This document shows, in pieces, positions 39,063-47,310 of a stretch of DNA of 59,343 nt. The notes below the pieces were generated by a model. That model was not told the DNA's origin and did no database searches. It saw nothing but the letters and a program-made list of their open reading frames with translations. Within the stretch, counting starts at the first letter, position 1; each line of letters opens with the position of its first letter. Source of the DNA: Planctomycetaceae bacterium (GTDB lineage Bacteria; Planctomycetota; Planctomycetia; Planctomycetales; Planctomycetaceae); contig JAKFUF010000064.1 in assembly GCA_021732845.1 (NCBI GenBank), positions 1-59,343 of the forward strand, in the 5' to 3' direction. The translations under genes were made by a program, and so were the position numbers.

Positions 39063-40208
39063 ATGCCAGAATCAGTTTCCCGCCGGACGTTTTTGGCATC
39101 CGCGACTCTGGCGGCGCTGGCGGCAAGGTCTGAAAACTTGTGGGCCAAGGACGTCTCGTGGCTGGCAGAGGTCCAGCAGAGACCGGCTCACATCGACAAT
39201 CCTCCCAGGTTGGCACCGTTGCTCAAAACGCCTGTCGGCGAGGCGATCAAGACTCTGGCCGAATGGAAAACGGAACGAGCCCGGCTGAGAGCCGCGTGGC
39301 TCGAGTTCCTCGGCCCCATGCCGGCGGAACGACCGCCCGTCAAACTCCAAATCCTGAAAACTGACGAGTTGAGATCCCCCGATCTGGGCGATTTTCAGCG
39401 TCAGTTGGTGCGCTACGACAGCGAAGCTGGTTTGCCGGTGGAGGCGTGGATCGTTCGTCCCCGGGGTTCAAGCCTGGAGACGCCAGCGGCGAAAGCCAAG
39501 GCCGGACTGGTGGCTCTGCATCCGACCAATGTCGCCACGATCGATGAGATCGCTGGAGTTGTGGGCAAGCCCGAGCGGCATCTCGCCGTGCGCCTCGCCC
39601 GTCGCGGTTTCACGGTCGTTTGCCCACGCTGTTTTCTCTGGCAGAACGCCAAAGACTACACGCAGGCCGTCAATGATTTCAAAACGCGGCACCCGCAAAC
39701 ACGAGGAATGCACAAGATGCTATGGGATGCCCAGCGCGGGCTCGATGTGCTGCTTGGTTTGAATGAAGTCGACCCCGCCCGGATCGGCGCACTGGGACAT
39801 TCGCTGGGAGCCAAGGAGACGCTCTATTTGGCGGCGTTTGATGACCGCATAGCCGCCGCCGTGTCGAGTGAGGGCGGAATCGGCTTCAACTCCACGAACT
39901 GGGACGCGCCGTGGTATCTGGGCTCCGACTTCCAGGCTCAGGCCGGGTCGCTCAATCATCATCAATTGGTGGGATTGATCGCCCCCCGACCCTTTCTCTT
40001 GCTGGGCGGAGAGACCGGTTCGGGGGCCGCCGACGGGGACCGCAGTTGGCCGTATCTTGCTGCCGCCCTGCCTGTATACCGGCTTTACAAGGACAACCCA
40101 AATGAGCCCGTCGCGCTTGGGTTGTACAACCACCGCGAGGGCCACACCGTCTCGGACAAGTCGTTCTCGCGGCTGGCGGAATGGCTGGAGGCGTATCTCA
40201 CGGGATGA
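39063..40208 (+). CDS. Tat-exported alpha/beta hydrolase (acetylxylan esterase / dienelactone hydrolase-like)
   Basis: The 381-residue protein has a Tat-type signal (VSRRTFLASATLAALAA) and an alpha/beta hydrolase fold. The nucleophile Ser is in GALGHSLGAKETLYLAA at about residue 246, an Asp-bearing segment follows (AFDDRIAAAVSSEGG), and the catalytic His is in NHREGHTVSD near the C-terminus. A central VALHPTN segment carries the oxyanion region. Start ATG 39063 places the twin-arginine motif at residues 7-8. It probably acts on esters of plant-type polysaccharides or other glycans outside the cytoplasm, but the substrate is not readable. No partner is seen. Confidence 0.87.
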   Translation: MPESVSRRTFLASATLAALAARSENLWAKDVSWLAEVQQRPAHIDNPPRLAPLLKTPVGEAIKTLAEWKTERARLRAAWLEFLGPMPAERPPVKLQILKTDELRSPDLGDFQRQLVRYDSEAGLPVEAWIVRPRGSSLETPAAKAKAGLVALHPTNVATIDEIAGVVGKPERHLAVRLARRGFTVVCPRCFLWQNAKDYTQAVNDFKTRHPQTRGMHKMLWDAQRGLDVLLGLNEVDPARIGALGHSLGAKETLYLAAFDDRIAAAVSSEGGIGFNSTNWDAPWYLGSDFQAQAGSLNHHQLVGLIAPRPFLLLGGETGSGAADGDRSWPYLAAALPVYRLYKDNPNEPVALGLYNHREGHTVSDKSFSRLAEWLEAYLTG

Positions 40209-40529
40209 AGGCGTGACAGTCCCGTCACCCCGCGCAAATTAGCGTTTGCATGCGGTAAAACACCTGTGCGGAATGGCGCGACCACCAGGAATTCCGGAGA
40301 GAAGATTTCGCGGAAATTGATGGAGCGCGGTTGGGTCCAAAAGTGAGAATGGACTCGTGACTCACGCGACCGTTCCTCCGGCCGCCGCTGATGTCGCCGG
40401 CTCGATGAAGCCGGCCAATTTGTTCGATGCGCAACGCCGTGCGGCGATGGCATCAGACACTCCGGTCTGCGGTCCCCAGCGCAACACCGTGTGTGCAAAC
40501 ACCGATGTTTCTTCTTTAGGACCATGCTC
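40209..40529. other. Intergenic gap, no gene
   Basis: The 321 bases hold no supported gene; the last part carries TTTAGGA, the ribosome binding site of the next gene. A small GCCGGC stem (about 40395-40420) is the only structure noted. Confidence 0.4.
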
Positions 40530-40874
40530 ATGTTTCAGGCCCTGCTGCGCGACGAAAACGGTTTCATTGTCTCCGCGGAACTCGTCCTGGTCGCCACGCT
40601 GACCGTCATCGGTCTGGTCGTCGGCCTCAGCGAAGTCCAGCATTCCGTCGTGGCGGAACTCAACGATGTGGCGGATTCGATTGGCAACCTCAACCAGGGG
40701 TTCTCCTACTCCGGCTTCTCTGCCTACAAAAGCAACGGCTGCCTCAAGGCCGCGACATTCGGGTCATCGTTCGGCGACTCCCAGGACGACTGCGACAACG
40801 ACCAGTGCCAGATCTCGTGCGACAACCCGGCGCCCGAACAGCCCAAGGGTGGTCGGGGCCACGGTCACTATTAA
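40530..40874 (+). CDS. Flp-like pilin / small membrane protein with Cys-rich tail
   Basis: The 114-residue protein has a short polar leader (MFQALLRDENG), a Glu six residues after the Gly (FIVSAE), and a single hydrophobic helix (LVLVATLTVIGLVVGLS). This resembles Flp/Tad pilins and the TadE group, though the usual E-Y pair is absent. The tail has four Cys in a Asp/Cys-rich segment (DDCDNDQCQISCD) and ends GGRGHGHY, which could bind metal. ATG 40530 is favoured over ATG 40524 because AGGA then has normal spacing. It lies alone, convergent to mraZ. No Tad assembly genes are in the window. Confidence 0.65.
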   Translation: MFQALLRDENGFIVSAELVLVATLTVIGLVVGLSEVQHSVVAELNDVADSIGNLNQGFSYSGFSAYKSNGCLKAATFGSSFGDSQDDCDNDQCQISCDNPAPEQPKGGRGHGHY

Positions 40875-40983
40875 TGGCACCGCGTGATTCCGGGACGCCG
40901 CCAGCGGATCTGAAGTGAGCACCAGCGAGAGGATCCGCGACAGGCGTGTCGGAATCACGCAAAATATTACCCGTGAAAAGCAA

Positions 40984-41019
40984 AAACCCGCAGGACAAAC
41001 GAATTTGTCCTGCGGGTTT
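40984..41019. terminator. Strong bidirectional hairpin between convergent genes
   Basis: A perfect 16-bp stem (AAACCCGCAGGACAAA at 40984-40999 with TTTGTCCTGCGGGTTT at 41004-41019) with a CGAA tetraloop lies between the Flp-like gene and mraZ. On the plus strand GATTT follows; on the minus strand the stem is followed by TTTTTG. It can end both transcripts. Confidence 0.85.
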
Positions 41020-41186
41020 GATTTGCATGACGGCCGAGAAGAAGGACGGGCCTCCGTGCCCTCAAGTCATCCTTGGTGCGAGGTTGGCTTGAAGTCTGGA
41101 AGTGAGACGTATTCCGAGTACGTCAGTGTCGATCTCCTCAAGGCCGGCATGCTGGTGCTTCCGGCGTGTGCGGTTGTTGATTCAGT

Positions 41187-41672
41187 TCATTCGCTCAGGT
41201 TCTTGAACAGCGGATTGAACGCCGGCATTTCCTCCCGCAGGTGGCTGAGCCACGCCTGGGGGTTCCAAATCTCGACGCAAACCGCGGCTCCCACCAACAT
41301 CACTTCCCCCTCCGCCGGAACGTCCAGAAATTCCCGGAAGCCTTCGGGAATCACCAGCCGCGAACGGTTGGCCAGCTTCACCTGGCGGGATCTGGTGGAG
41401 AGCAGCCTTCCAAACCGCTGCACTTCATCCCACCGCTGTTCCATCCGTCCGGCCTGCATCTTCATCTTGATCAGTTCGACGCCGCTGTCGAACCGCTCCT
41501 GCCACTCCGCCGACCGCCACAGGCTCAGGCAGCCAGACCGCTCCTTGGAGAGGATCGTGTCGCCATCGGCGGTGGAGATCGGATCGGCCAGTTCGGCTGG
41601 CAGCGTCAACCGGTAGCGTTCGTCCAACACACGGCGAAACTCGCCGGTGATGAACTGCTGGGTGGTTGCCAT
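41187..41672 (-). CDS. mraZ: Transcriptional regulator MraZ
   Basis: MraZ is an AbrB-fold DNA-binding repressor of the division/cell-wall (dcw) cluster. The 161-residue protein has two repeated motifs, [13 protein letters not shown] and [11 protein letters not shown] (DxxxR-x-x-x-P type), as in the two SpoVT/AbrB-like halves. ATG 41672 gives the family N-terminus ([20 protein letters not shown]). It stands alone: no rsmH/mraW, ftsL or ftsI follows, unlike the usual dcw arrangement. Three palindromic TGGG motifs lie upstream. Planctomycetes have dispersed dcw genes and lack FtsZ, so its targets here are unknown. Confidence 0.92.
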   Translation of the reverse strand: MATTQQFITGEFRRVLDERYRLTLPAELADPISTADGDTILSKERSGCLSLWRSAEWQERFDSGVELIKMKMQAGRMEQRWDEVQRFGRLLSTRSRQVKLANRSRLVIPEGFREFLDVPAEGEVMLVGAAVCVEIWNPQAWLSHLREEMPAFNPLFKNLSE

Positions 41673-41757
41673 TGCACTGAGCCACGGTTGCGGACGATCT
41701 GACACTCCTGCCTGCCCGCGGACGGACAGGCCTTCGTGATCTGCCTTTCCAACATAA

Positions 41758-41939
41758 TGGGCGTGAAACCCACAGTCAATCATCTGTCAAAGAGCAATTG
41801 GGCACGAAACCCACTGAGATCCGAAGGTACCGCGGCCATCGGCGATTCGCAACCGATTCTTCCAGCAATTTCGGATTTTCCGGGATTCCGGTCTGCGGGA
41901 GATTGCCGCCGCCTGAAACGGGTTGGGCTTGAAACCCAC
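41758..41939. promoter_or_regulatory. Three TGGGCNNGAAACCCAC palindromic sites (candidate operators)
   Basis: The 16-base motif TGGGCnnGAAACCCAC occurs at 41758-41773, 41799-41814 and 41924-41939, identical except for the two n positions. Each has an inverted TGGG / CCCA pair. Starts are 41 and 125 bases apart, near four and twelve helical turns. The first site begins 86 bases upstream of mraZ and the last ends 83 bases before the divergent HD-GYP gene. Known MraZ proteins bind TGGG-core repeats upstream of their own gene, so MraZ autoregulation is the simplest reading; the binding protein is inferred. Confidence 0.7.
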
Positions 41940-42021
41940 GCCAGCCAATCTTTTTGCCCGCCTCGTGTTCACGACCTAGAGTTCAGCACATCATGTTGGA
42001 CATCCTGAACTGAGGTGATTC

Positions 42022-43236
42022 ATGGCCAGCGCTCTGTTGAGTGGCTCAAGCCGCGGAGCAGCAGTTGCCACCGCTTTCCGCGTATTGAGGACTTCGCAGA
42101 TTCGGCCTGGCGTCGTGCTGCGGCACGCCATCCACGACGAATCCAATGTGCTGCTGCTGGCGGCCGGAGTAACCGTCACTCCTTTGATCCGCGACCGGCT
42201 CATTCAGCGCGGCATCGACCAGGTGCTGGTGCATCCCGGGGAATTTCACCGGCTGACCAACCGTCACCCAGCGTTTGTTGAGCAGTCCCTGCCGGTCCCG
42301 TCCCTGCCGTCGAGCCTCGACCGTACGCCGTTCATGGAGCAGGTCAGGCGGCCCGGCACCGTCTATTACAGCCGCGAAGCGGCCCGCGAGATCGTGCAGC
42401 ACCACGACCAGTCGCTGGTGCAAATGAAGGACATGTTTGCGACCTTGAAAGTCGTTCGTCCTTCGGAATTCGGCGCGATCCAGGGCCTCTCCGTGGAGAG
42501 CCTGGAGGAGATCTCACGCGACATCGACCTGTTTGTGATGCTGGGGATCATGCCGGACCCCAACGATTTCCCGGCGCGGCATGGCCTGCATACCGCCATG
42601 CTGGCGATGAGCATCGGCACCAACCTGGGTCTGGACCGCGTCAACCTCATCGCCCTGGGCACCGGCTGCATGGTGCATGACATCGGCATGAGCCGGCTGC
42701 GGCAGGATCTGATCCGTAACGACAAGCCGCTGACACCGGCGGCATATCTCGAACTCTCGAAGCATCCCGGCATCACGTACGACATGCTTCAGCACGTCGA
42801 TGCGTATGCCGGGCTGGCACGGCTCATCGCCTACCAGGTCCATGAGCGCTGCAACGGCACTGGCTATCCTCGTGGGCGGGAAAAGAACCAGATTCACCCG
42901 TTGTCGCGGATCGCGGCCGTCGCCGACACCTACACGGCGCTGATCTCTCCACGGAGCTTTCGACCGCCCCTTCTGCCGTATGATGCCGTGAAGGAGCTGT
43001 TGAAGGGTGTGCAGAATGGCCTGTTCGATACGATCGCCGTCCGCGGCCTGCTCCAAACGGTGTCGCTGTTCCCGCTGGGCTCCTTCGTGGAACTGTGCGA
43101 CGGGCGCGTGGGCCGCGTCGTGCGGTCAAACGTCCTTGACTACTCGCGCCCGATCGTGGAAATCGGCGGTGTCCTGGTCGATTTGAGCCAGAACAAAGAA
43201 GCCCAGGTCGTGCGGGCCATCCCGCCGACTGCTTGA
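42022..43236 (+). CDS. HD-GYP domain protein with degenerate metal-site motifs
   Basis: The 404-residue protein has an N-terminal domain (about 1-150) and a C-terminal HD-GYP domain: HTAMLAMSIG, CMVHDIGMSRL with the HD pair, LSKHPGITYD, VHERCNGTGYPRG and VADTYTALISP. Two residues differ from canonical active enzymes: the Lys after HDIG is Met, and the first His of the HHE triplet is Val. These may reduce or change phosphodiesterase activity; similar variants occur in planctomycetes. The start ATG 42022 has GAGGTG upstream. It diverges from mraZ across the palindromic sites. A C-terminal 80-residue extension (GSFVELCDGRVGRVVR) resembles a small beta domain. Confidence 0.87.
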   Translation: MASALLSGSSRGAAVATAFRVLRTSQIRPGVVLRHAIHDESNVLLLAAGVTVTPLIRDRLIQRGIDQVLVHPGEFHRLTNRHPAFVEQSLPVPSLPSSLDRTPFMEQVRRPGTVYYSREAAREIVQHHDQSLVQMKDMFATLKVVRPSEFGAIQGLSVESLEEISRDIDLFVMLGIMPDPNDFPARHGLHTAMLAMSIGTNLGLDRVNLIALGTGCMVHDIGMSRLRQDLIRNDKPLTPAAYLELSKHPGITYDMLQHVDAYAGLARLIAYQVHERCNGTGYPRGREKNQIHPLSRIAAVADTYTALISPRSFRPPLLPYDAVKELLKGVQNGLFDTIAVRGLLQTVSLFPLGSFVELCDGRVGRVVRSNVLDYSRPIVEIGGVLVDLSQNKEAQVVRAIPPTA

Positions 43237-43277
43237 TGGGTTCATCGAGTCGCGGTGGGGAGTTCGGCCGCCCAAAC

Positions 43278-43724
43278 TTATCCGCGGTTCTTGTAGGCCA
43301 TCACTTTGATGATCGTGCGGGCCCGCTGTTCATCGATTTCGAGCTTTGTGGACAAAGTATCGACGAATTCCTTCTCGTCCGAGTCGACCGAGCCGCCCGC
43401 CATGACGATGTCCACGGCGTTCGCGAAGACTGTTTCATGCAGTTCGGGCGGAACGACCGGGCAGCAGACTTCCAGGAGCTTTTCCGGGCCGCCCTTCTTC
43501 AGAACCTTCAACAGCCGGTCAAACATCGACTTGAACTGCTGCGAAGTCATCCGCTGGTAGAGTTTCTTCTGGCCGAGAGTCAGAAACAAATTATCGGTCT
43601 CTTCGTCGGCGATGTGACCGTCGCAGGCGGACGCGCTCAGCAGAACCCCGGCAAACCCTTCTTGCGGACCAAATTTGGCCTGCGTCGACATCTCGTCGCC
43701 CAAGACATCATCAAACAAGGACAT
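43278..43724 (-). CDS. TerB-like protein, paralog 1
   Basis: The 148-residue cytoplasmic alpha-helical protein has two TerB-type half repeats: GVLLSASACDGHIADEE near residues 26-42 and DIVMAGGSVDSDEKEFVDTL later, each with the Asp/Glu-rich turn (DGxxxxxE) that may bind metal. It is about 55% alike by eye to the neighbouring gene at 43782, from which it is separated by 57 bases, so the pair arose by tandem duplication. Known TerB proteins accompany tellurite resistance and membrane-stress modules. The true function is unknown. It converges with the HD-GYP gene. Confidence 0.8.
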   Translation of the reverse strand: MSLFDDVLGDEMSTQAKFGPQEGFAGVLLSASACDGHIADEETDNLFLTLGQKKLYQRMTSQQFKSMFDRLLKVLKKGGPEKLLEVCCPVVPPELHETVFANAVDIVMAGGSVDSDEKEFVDTLSTKLEIDEQRARTIIKVMAYKNRG

Positions 43725-43781
43725 GTGTGGCCTTTCGTGGTCGCATTGATGGGAAAGACGTTCGCGAACGCGGAAAATCCG

Positions 43782-44225
43782 TCAGCCCTTGTTCTTGATG
43801 ACCATCACCTGGGCGATCATCTTCGCGGTGCTCGCTTCAACATCCAAACCTTTGCGCAGCTTCTCGATGAACTCACGTTCATCTTGGTCGACCACTCCGT
43901 CGGCCAGGACGATGTTGCACGCATTGGCAAACGCCGCATTCGACAGCTCTTTGGGCAGCGATTCACAGCAGCCATCCATCAGGGCGTCGTGACCCTTTTT
44001 CTTCAGGACACCCAGCAGCTTGTCCATCACCTGGCCAAACTGTTTGCCATTCACCTTTTCAAACAGCTTCATCCGGCCAACCGCCGTCGTCAGATTGGCC
44101 GCCTCCTCATCAGAGATGTGGCCATCGCACGCGCTGGCCGCAAGTAGAATTCCAGCAAAAGCCTCCTGCGGACTCAGTTTCTTGGAGCTTTCCATGCCGC
44201 CAAACAGCGAGTCAAATAACCCCAA
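43782..44225 (-). CDS. TerB-like protein, paralog 2
   Basis: The 147-residue paralog of the protein at 43278 has the same layout: MGLFDSLFGG start, GILLAASACDGHISDEEAAN near residues 25-44, KKKGHDALMDGCCESLP in the middle, and NIVLADGVVDQDEREFIEKL. Both carry a double Cys in the middle (VCCPVVP or GCCESLP). It is likely first in a two-gene transcript. No signal peptide or membrane segment is seen. Confidence 0.8.
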   Translation of the reverse strand: MGLFDSLFGGMESSKKLSPQEAFAGILLAASACDGHISDEEAANLTTAVGRMKLFEKVNGKQFGQVMDKLLGVLKKKGHDALMDGCCESLPKELSNAAFANACNIVLADGVVDQDEREFIEKLRKGLDVEASTAKMIAQVMVIKNKG

Positions 44226-44512
44226 GATTCAAACTCCCCAGAAGAAGTGGAGGACTAGAATAGTCGTGATGGAGCTGGTGTTCAGAGCACAAAAACAGAA
44301 TCTACCCTAATTTTTTTTCGTTCGCAATCGGCCACATCGACATTTCGACATTCGGTTTGCTCAATGCTTGCAATACGTGGGGATTTCGACTGCTCTGAGC
44401 CACCGCGCCGGCCGCGCCCCGCATCCTGGAGTTGACGCACCCAGGCTCGCCTGAGGTCTTGCCGCACCACAATCTGCCGCAAGCTGGGACCGAACACGCC
44501 GTTGAGAACGAA

Positions 44513-44842
44513 GGACCGCGGCAAGAATAACTGTCGAGTTTTGACGAGCCGCACAGCCAATGAGCCGGAGGGCCTTAGCCGGCCTTAGCCCGCCTTAGCC
44601 CCCGGTTGGAGGATGATCGGAAGACGCCAACGCCACGAACCGGACGCTAACGCGTGCCGGCTGATGAATCTGCCCTCAATCGGCCTCCATCCCGAGCAAC
44701 TTCACCATGTTATTGTTGCCGCGATCCGAAGAAGGTCTTGTAGATGAGGCTTATGACCGGACAAAGAATAAAGCATGGCTGCAAGACGCTGACCGAAGGC
44801 CGGTCTTAGCTTAGGCAACGAGCAGAGGGGACCACGAATTTT
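44513..44842. repeat. Mosaic intergenic repeat (family C), rearranged copy
   Basis: The core ggaccgcggcaagaataact ... cacgaaccggacgctaacgcg matches those at 20316 and 54965. It is followed to about 44730 by the tail ending tgccgcgatcc. After that the joining module appears in reverse orientation (accgaaggccggtcttagct through aggcaacgag), and a short ccacgaatttt piece of family E ends it. No gene is seen in the 680-base gap 44226-44905. Confidence 0.75.
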
Positions 44843-44905
44843 GCCCCCTTGGGTTGCGATCCTTAGAGTCTCTGGTTTGGCTCCCATCTTTTCGCCGCGA
44901 CCACC

Positions 44906-47137
44906 TCACTTCACCGGTGCCAGCGACTGGAAGCGGAACGTCCTCGTCAAGAACCGGTACACGTGAACGCCCAGTGGCTGCGGTGCCACATAAATCGATG
45001 CCCAGCCGGAAGCGTTCGAGACCAGCCGGGCGGAATGCGGGTCAAGGGCGATGCGGGCCTGATAGGCCACGCTGCGCGGGCGGGCAATGCCTTTCTCGTC
45101 AAGTTCGGTTGGCAGGTCGCCTTGCGCTGAAAGTTCCGTCGGGCTGGCAGTCAGTTCGACTTTGGAAATCTCGGTGACTTTTCCCGTCAAAATCGCACCC
45201 GGCAGTTCATCAGGGTGGAGCCGTACGATGTGACCAATCTGCACAAGGTCGACGTCGCCCTGATCGATGATGGCGATCGCCTCCAGGCGTTCGGGGTCGC
45301 CCACAACGCCGACCAGCGTGCCGGCGGTGAGCCACGCGCCGCGGTTGTGCTCGTCCAGCAGATTTCCGGACCAGGTGGGCAGGTCGAGGCCCTTCCGATC
45401 AGTTTGCTTCCACCGGGGCGGCATGATCTGACCGGCGGCGGGAGCCACGAGCGTGAGGCGGTTCAGGTCGCGCTCGCGGTGCGTCAGCCGGAGCCTCAGG
45501 TCATTCAAACTTTCCTGCAGCACATGGAGTTGTGCGGCGGCTTCCGGGTCCACGCCTTGGCGGACTTTGGCGTTGGCATATTTGCGCTCCAGTTGTTCAA
45601 TCTGGCCCCGCAGCTTGGCCACATCCATCTGAATCTCGGCATTGTCGAGGACCGCGACGCGATCCCCTTTCTTGACCACACTGCGCTCCGGAACAGTCCA
45701 GGTCAACGCCCCCGCCACAGGTGCATAAATCCGCGTGGCATCTTTGGGCTGCAGCAAAACAGGAGCAGTCAGGGGATAGGAAAACGGGATGCCCAGAATC
45801 GCCCCGACGGCGATCAGCGTGGCTGCGGTTCGCACCCAAAATCGCGGCCAGGAGACGCCCGGCTGTTTCTTGGCCACGTTGAGGACCTGCATGGTTTGTA
45901 TCGCCGCCGCCACGAGAGCACCTCCAATGGAAAAGATCCCCAGGGCGTCCGCGAGGACATCCAGCCGATACGGGTGCAGCCACTCCTTCATGAACCACAG
46001 GATCCCCAGCAGCACCACCCAGCGGTAAACAACCGCCAGCACCCCGTACAGCGCCAGCCAGTACCTGTGGCGGAACGGCAGCAGCCGTTCATGCTTGAGA
46101 TCGACGTTCAGATAGAACCGCACGAGCCACTGCCGCAAAATCATCATCGCCTGTTCCCGCAGATTGGGAATCTCGGCGATGTCTGACAACAGGTAGTATC
46201 CGTCGTACCGCAGCAGCGGGTTGCCATTGAAGATCAGCGTGCTGACCGAACAGACAAACATCACGTTCAGGCACAGCGTGTTGAAGAGTCCGGGCTCGCT
46301 GAACCACCACAGCCACGTGCACACGGCGGCGAGCACGAGGTCCACGGCGATCCCCGCCGCGCTGACGGCGGCCCGCTGCCATTTGCTGGGCAGCATCCAG
46401 GCGTCGGAGACATTGCAGTACAGACACGGCGCGAAGACCAAGAGCATCAGGCCAATTTCGGGGCATTCACCGCCGTTCCGCCGCAGCGTCAGGGCGTGCC
46501 CAAACTCGTGCAGGATCTTGGTGACGGCGATCATTCCCGCCAGCAGAAAGACGTTGCGCAGCCCAAAGAAGGCCTGAAAGTCTGGCAGCCGCTGATACAC
46601 CGTCTCCCATTGGACCACCACCAGAATGGCGGCCGACAACACCAATCCGAGGCTCAACACCTGCACGAGCGGCGAAAACAGCCACCGCAGGCCGGGTTCA
46701 ATCCGCCGGAAGAGGGGTTCAGGGTCCAGCCCCCGAAACCGCAACGAAAAGATGTTCAGAAAGGAACCGAGCAGCTTCCGCTTCCAGGCGGCGACGTTGC
46801 GTTCGAGGAGCTGCGCCCCCTGCCCGGCCGATTCCGAATAGACGAGCCCTTCGTGTTGCAGCATCCCCACGAACCCCTGCAACTGCGTGGTCGTCAGCTT
46901 GCGGGGCGGAAACTCCCGTTCAAACTGCTGCCGCAATTCATCCAGGGTGATCGCGCCGTTGAGGCGCTCCAGCAGGAAATATTCCTCATTGCGGAGGTGG
47001 AAATACTTGAGCGTCACCGGATCTTTGATGGCCCAGTAGGGTCGCCCGGCGAAATCGAGCGACTGCACCACCAGATCAGGCCGCCGCCGCAGAGGCAGCG
47101 GCCGGTCACGGGCGGGCTTTGACGGTTGTGCTGGCAT
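44906..47137 (-). CDS. M50 site-2 protease-like / HlyD fusion membrane protein with PqqD-like N-terminus
   Basis: The 743-residue protein combines three parts. Residues 1-110 resemble a PqqD-like/RRE fold (DPVTLKYFHLRNEEYFLLER then ITLDELRQQF). Residues about 150-470 are a polytopic M50 metalloprotease-like domain with HEFGH at 210-214, CLYCNVSDAW, and NPLLRYDGYYLLSD at about 306-319. Residues about 480-740 are a periplasmic adaptor (HlyD) with the split lipoyl-like motif (YAPVAGALTW / LDNAEIQMD) and a coiled coil (about 520-570). Such proteins (YydH-like) appear in RiPP or peptide export systems and in planctomycete multigene exporters, but no transporter or precursor gene is nearby. ATG 47137 was preferred to TTG 47158. 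Confidence 0.87.
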   Translation of the reverse strand: MPAQPSKPARDRPLPLRRRPDLVVQSLDFAGRPYWAIKDPVTLKYFHLRNEEYFLLERLNGAITLDELRQQFEREFPPRKLTTTQLQGFVGMLQHEGLVYSESAGQGAQLLERNVAAWKRKLLGSFLNIFSLRFRGLDPEPLFRRIEPGLRWLFSPLVQVLSLGLVLSAAILVVVQWETVYQRLPDFQAFFGLRNVFLLAGMIAVTKILHEFGHALTLRRNGGECPEIGLMLLVFAPCLYCNVSDAWMLPSKWQRAAVSAAGIAVDLVLAAVCTWLWWFSEPGLFNTLCLNVMFVCSVSTLIFNGNPLLRYDGYYLLSDIAEIPNLREQAMMILRQWLVRFYLNVDLKHERLLPFRHRYWLALYGVLAVVYRWVVLLGILWFMKEWLHPYRLDVLADALGIFSIGGALVAAAIQTMQVLNVAKKQPGVSWPRFWVRTAATLIAVGAILGIPFSYPLTAPVLLQPKDATRIYAPVAGALTWTVPERSVVKKGDRVAVLDNAEIQMDVAKLRGQIEQLERKYANAKVRQGVDPEAAAQLHVLQESLNDLRLRLTHRERDLNRLTLVAPAAGQIMPPRWKQTDRKGLDLPTWSGNLLDEHNRGAWLTAGTLVGVVGDPERLEAIAIIDQGDVDLVQIGHIVRLHPDELPGAILTGKVTEISKVELTASPTELSAQGDLPTELDEKGIARPRSVAYQARIALDPHSARLVSNASGWASIYVAPQPLGVHVYRFLTRTFRFQSLAPVK

Positions 47138-47310
47138 GCGGTTGGGAGCAGACACCAATGAAGGTTGGACAGGGCAAATCTACCACATTTTTCGCCCAAT
47201 CCCCAACTTCCATGTTAGCGGTTAGCGGCAGGGCGCGAGTCCCCCGGTGATGGACCGGAGCAGGCGATCGAAATCGGTCACCAATCGGCTTGCGTCGGGC
47301 CGCCGCAGAA

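Noticed and set aside
41758-41939. Possible CRISPR array
   Set aside because: There are only three 16-base units with unequal spacing of 25 and 109 bases, and no cas genes.
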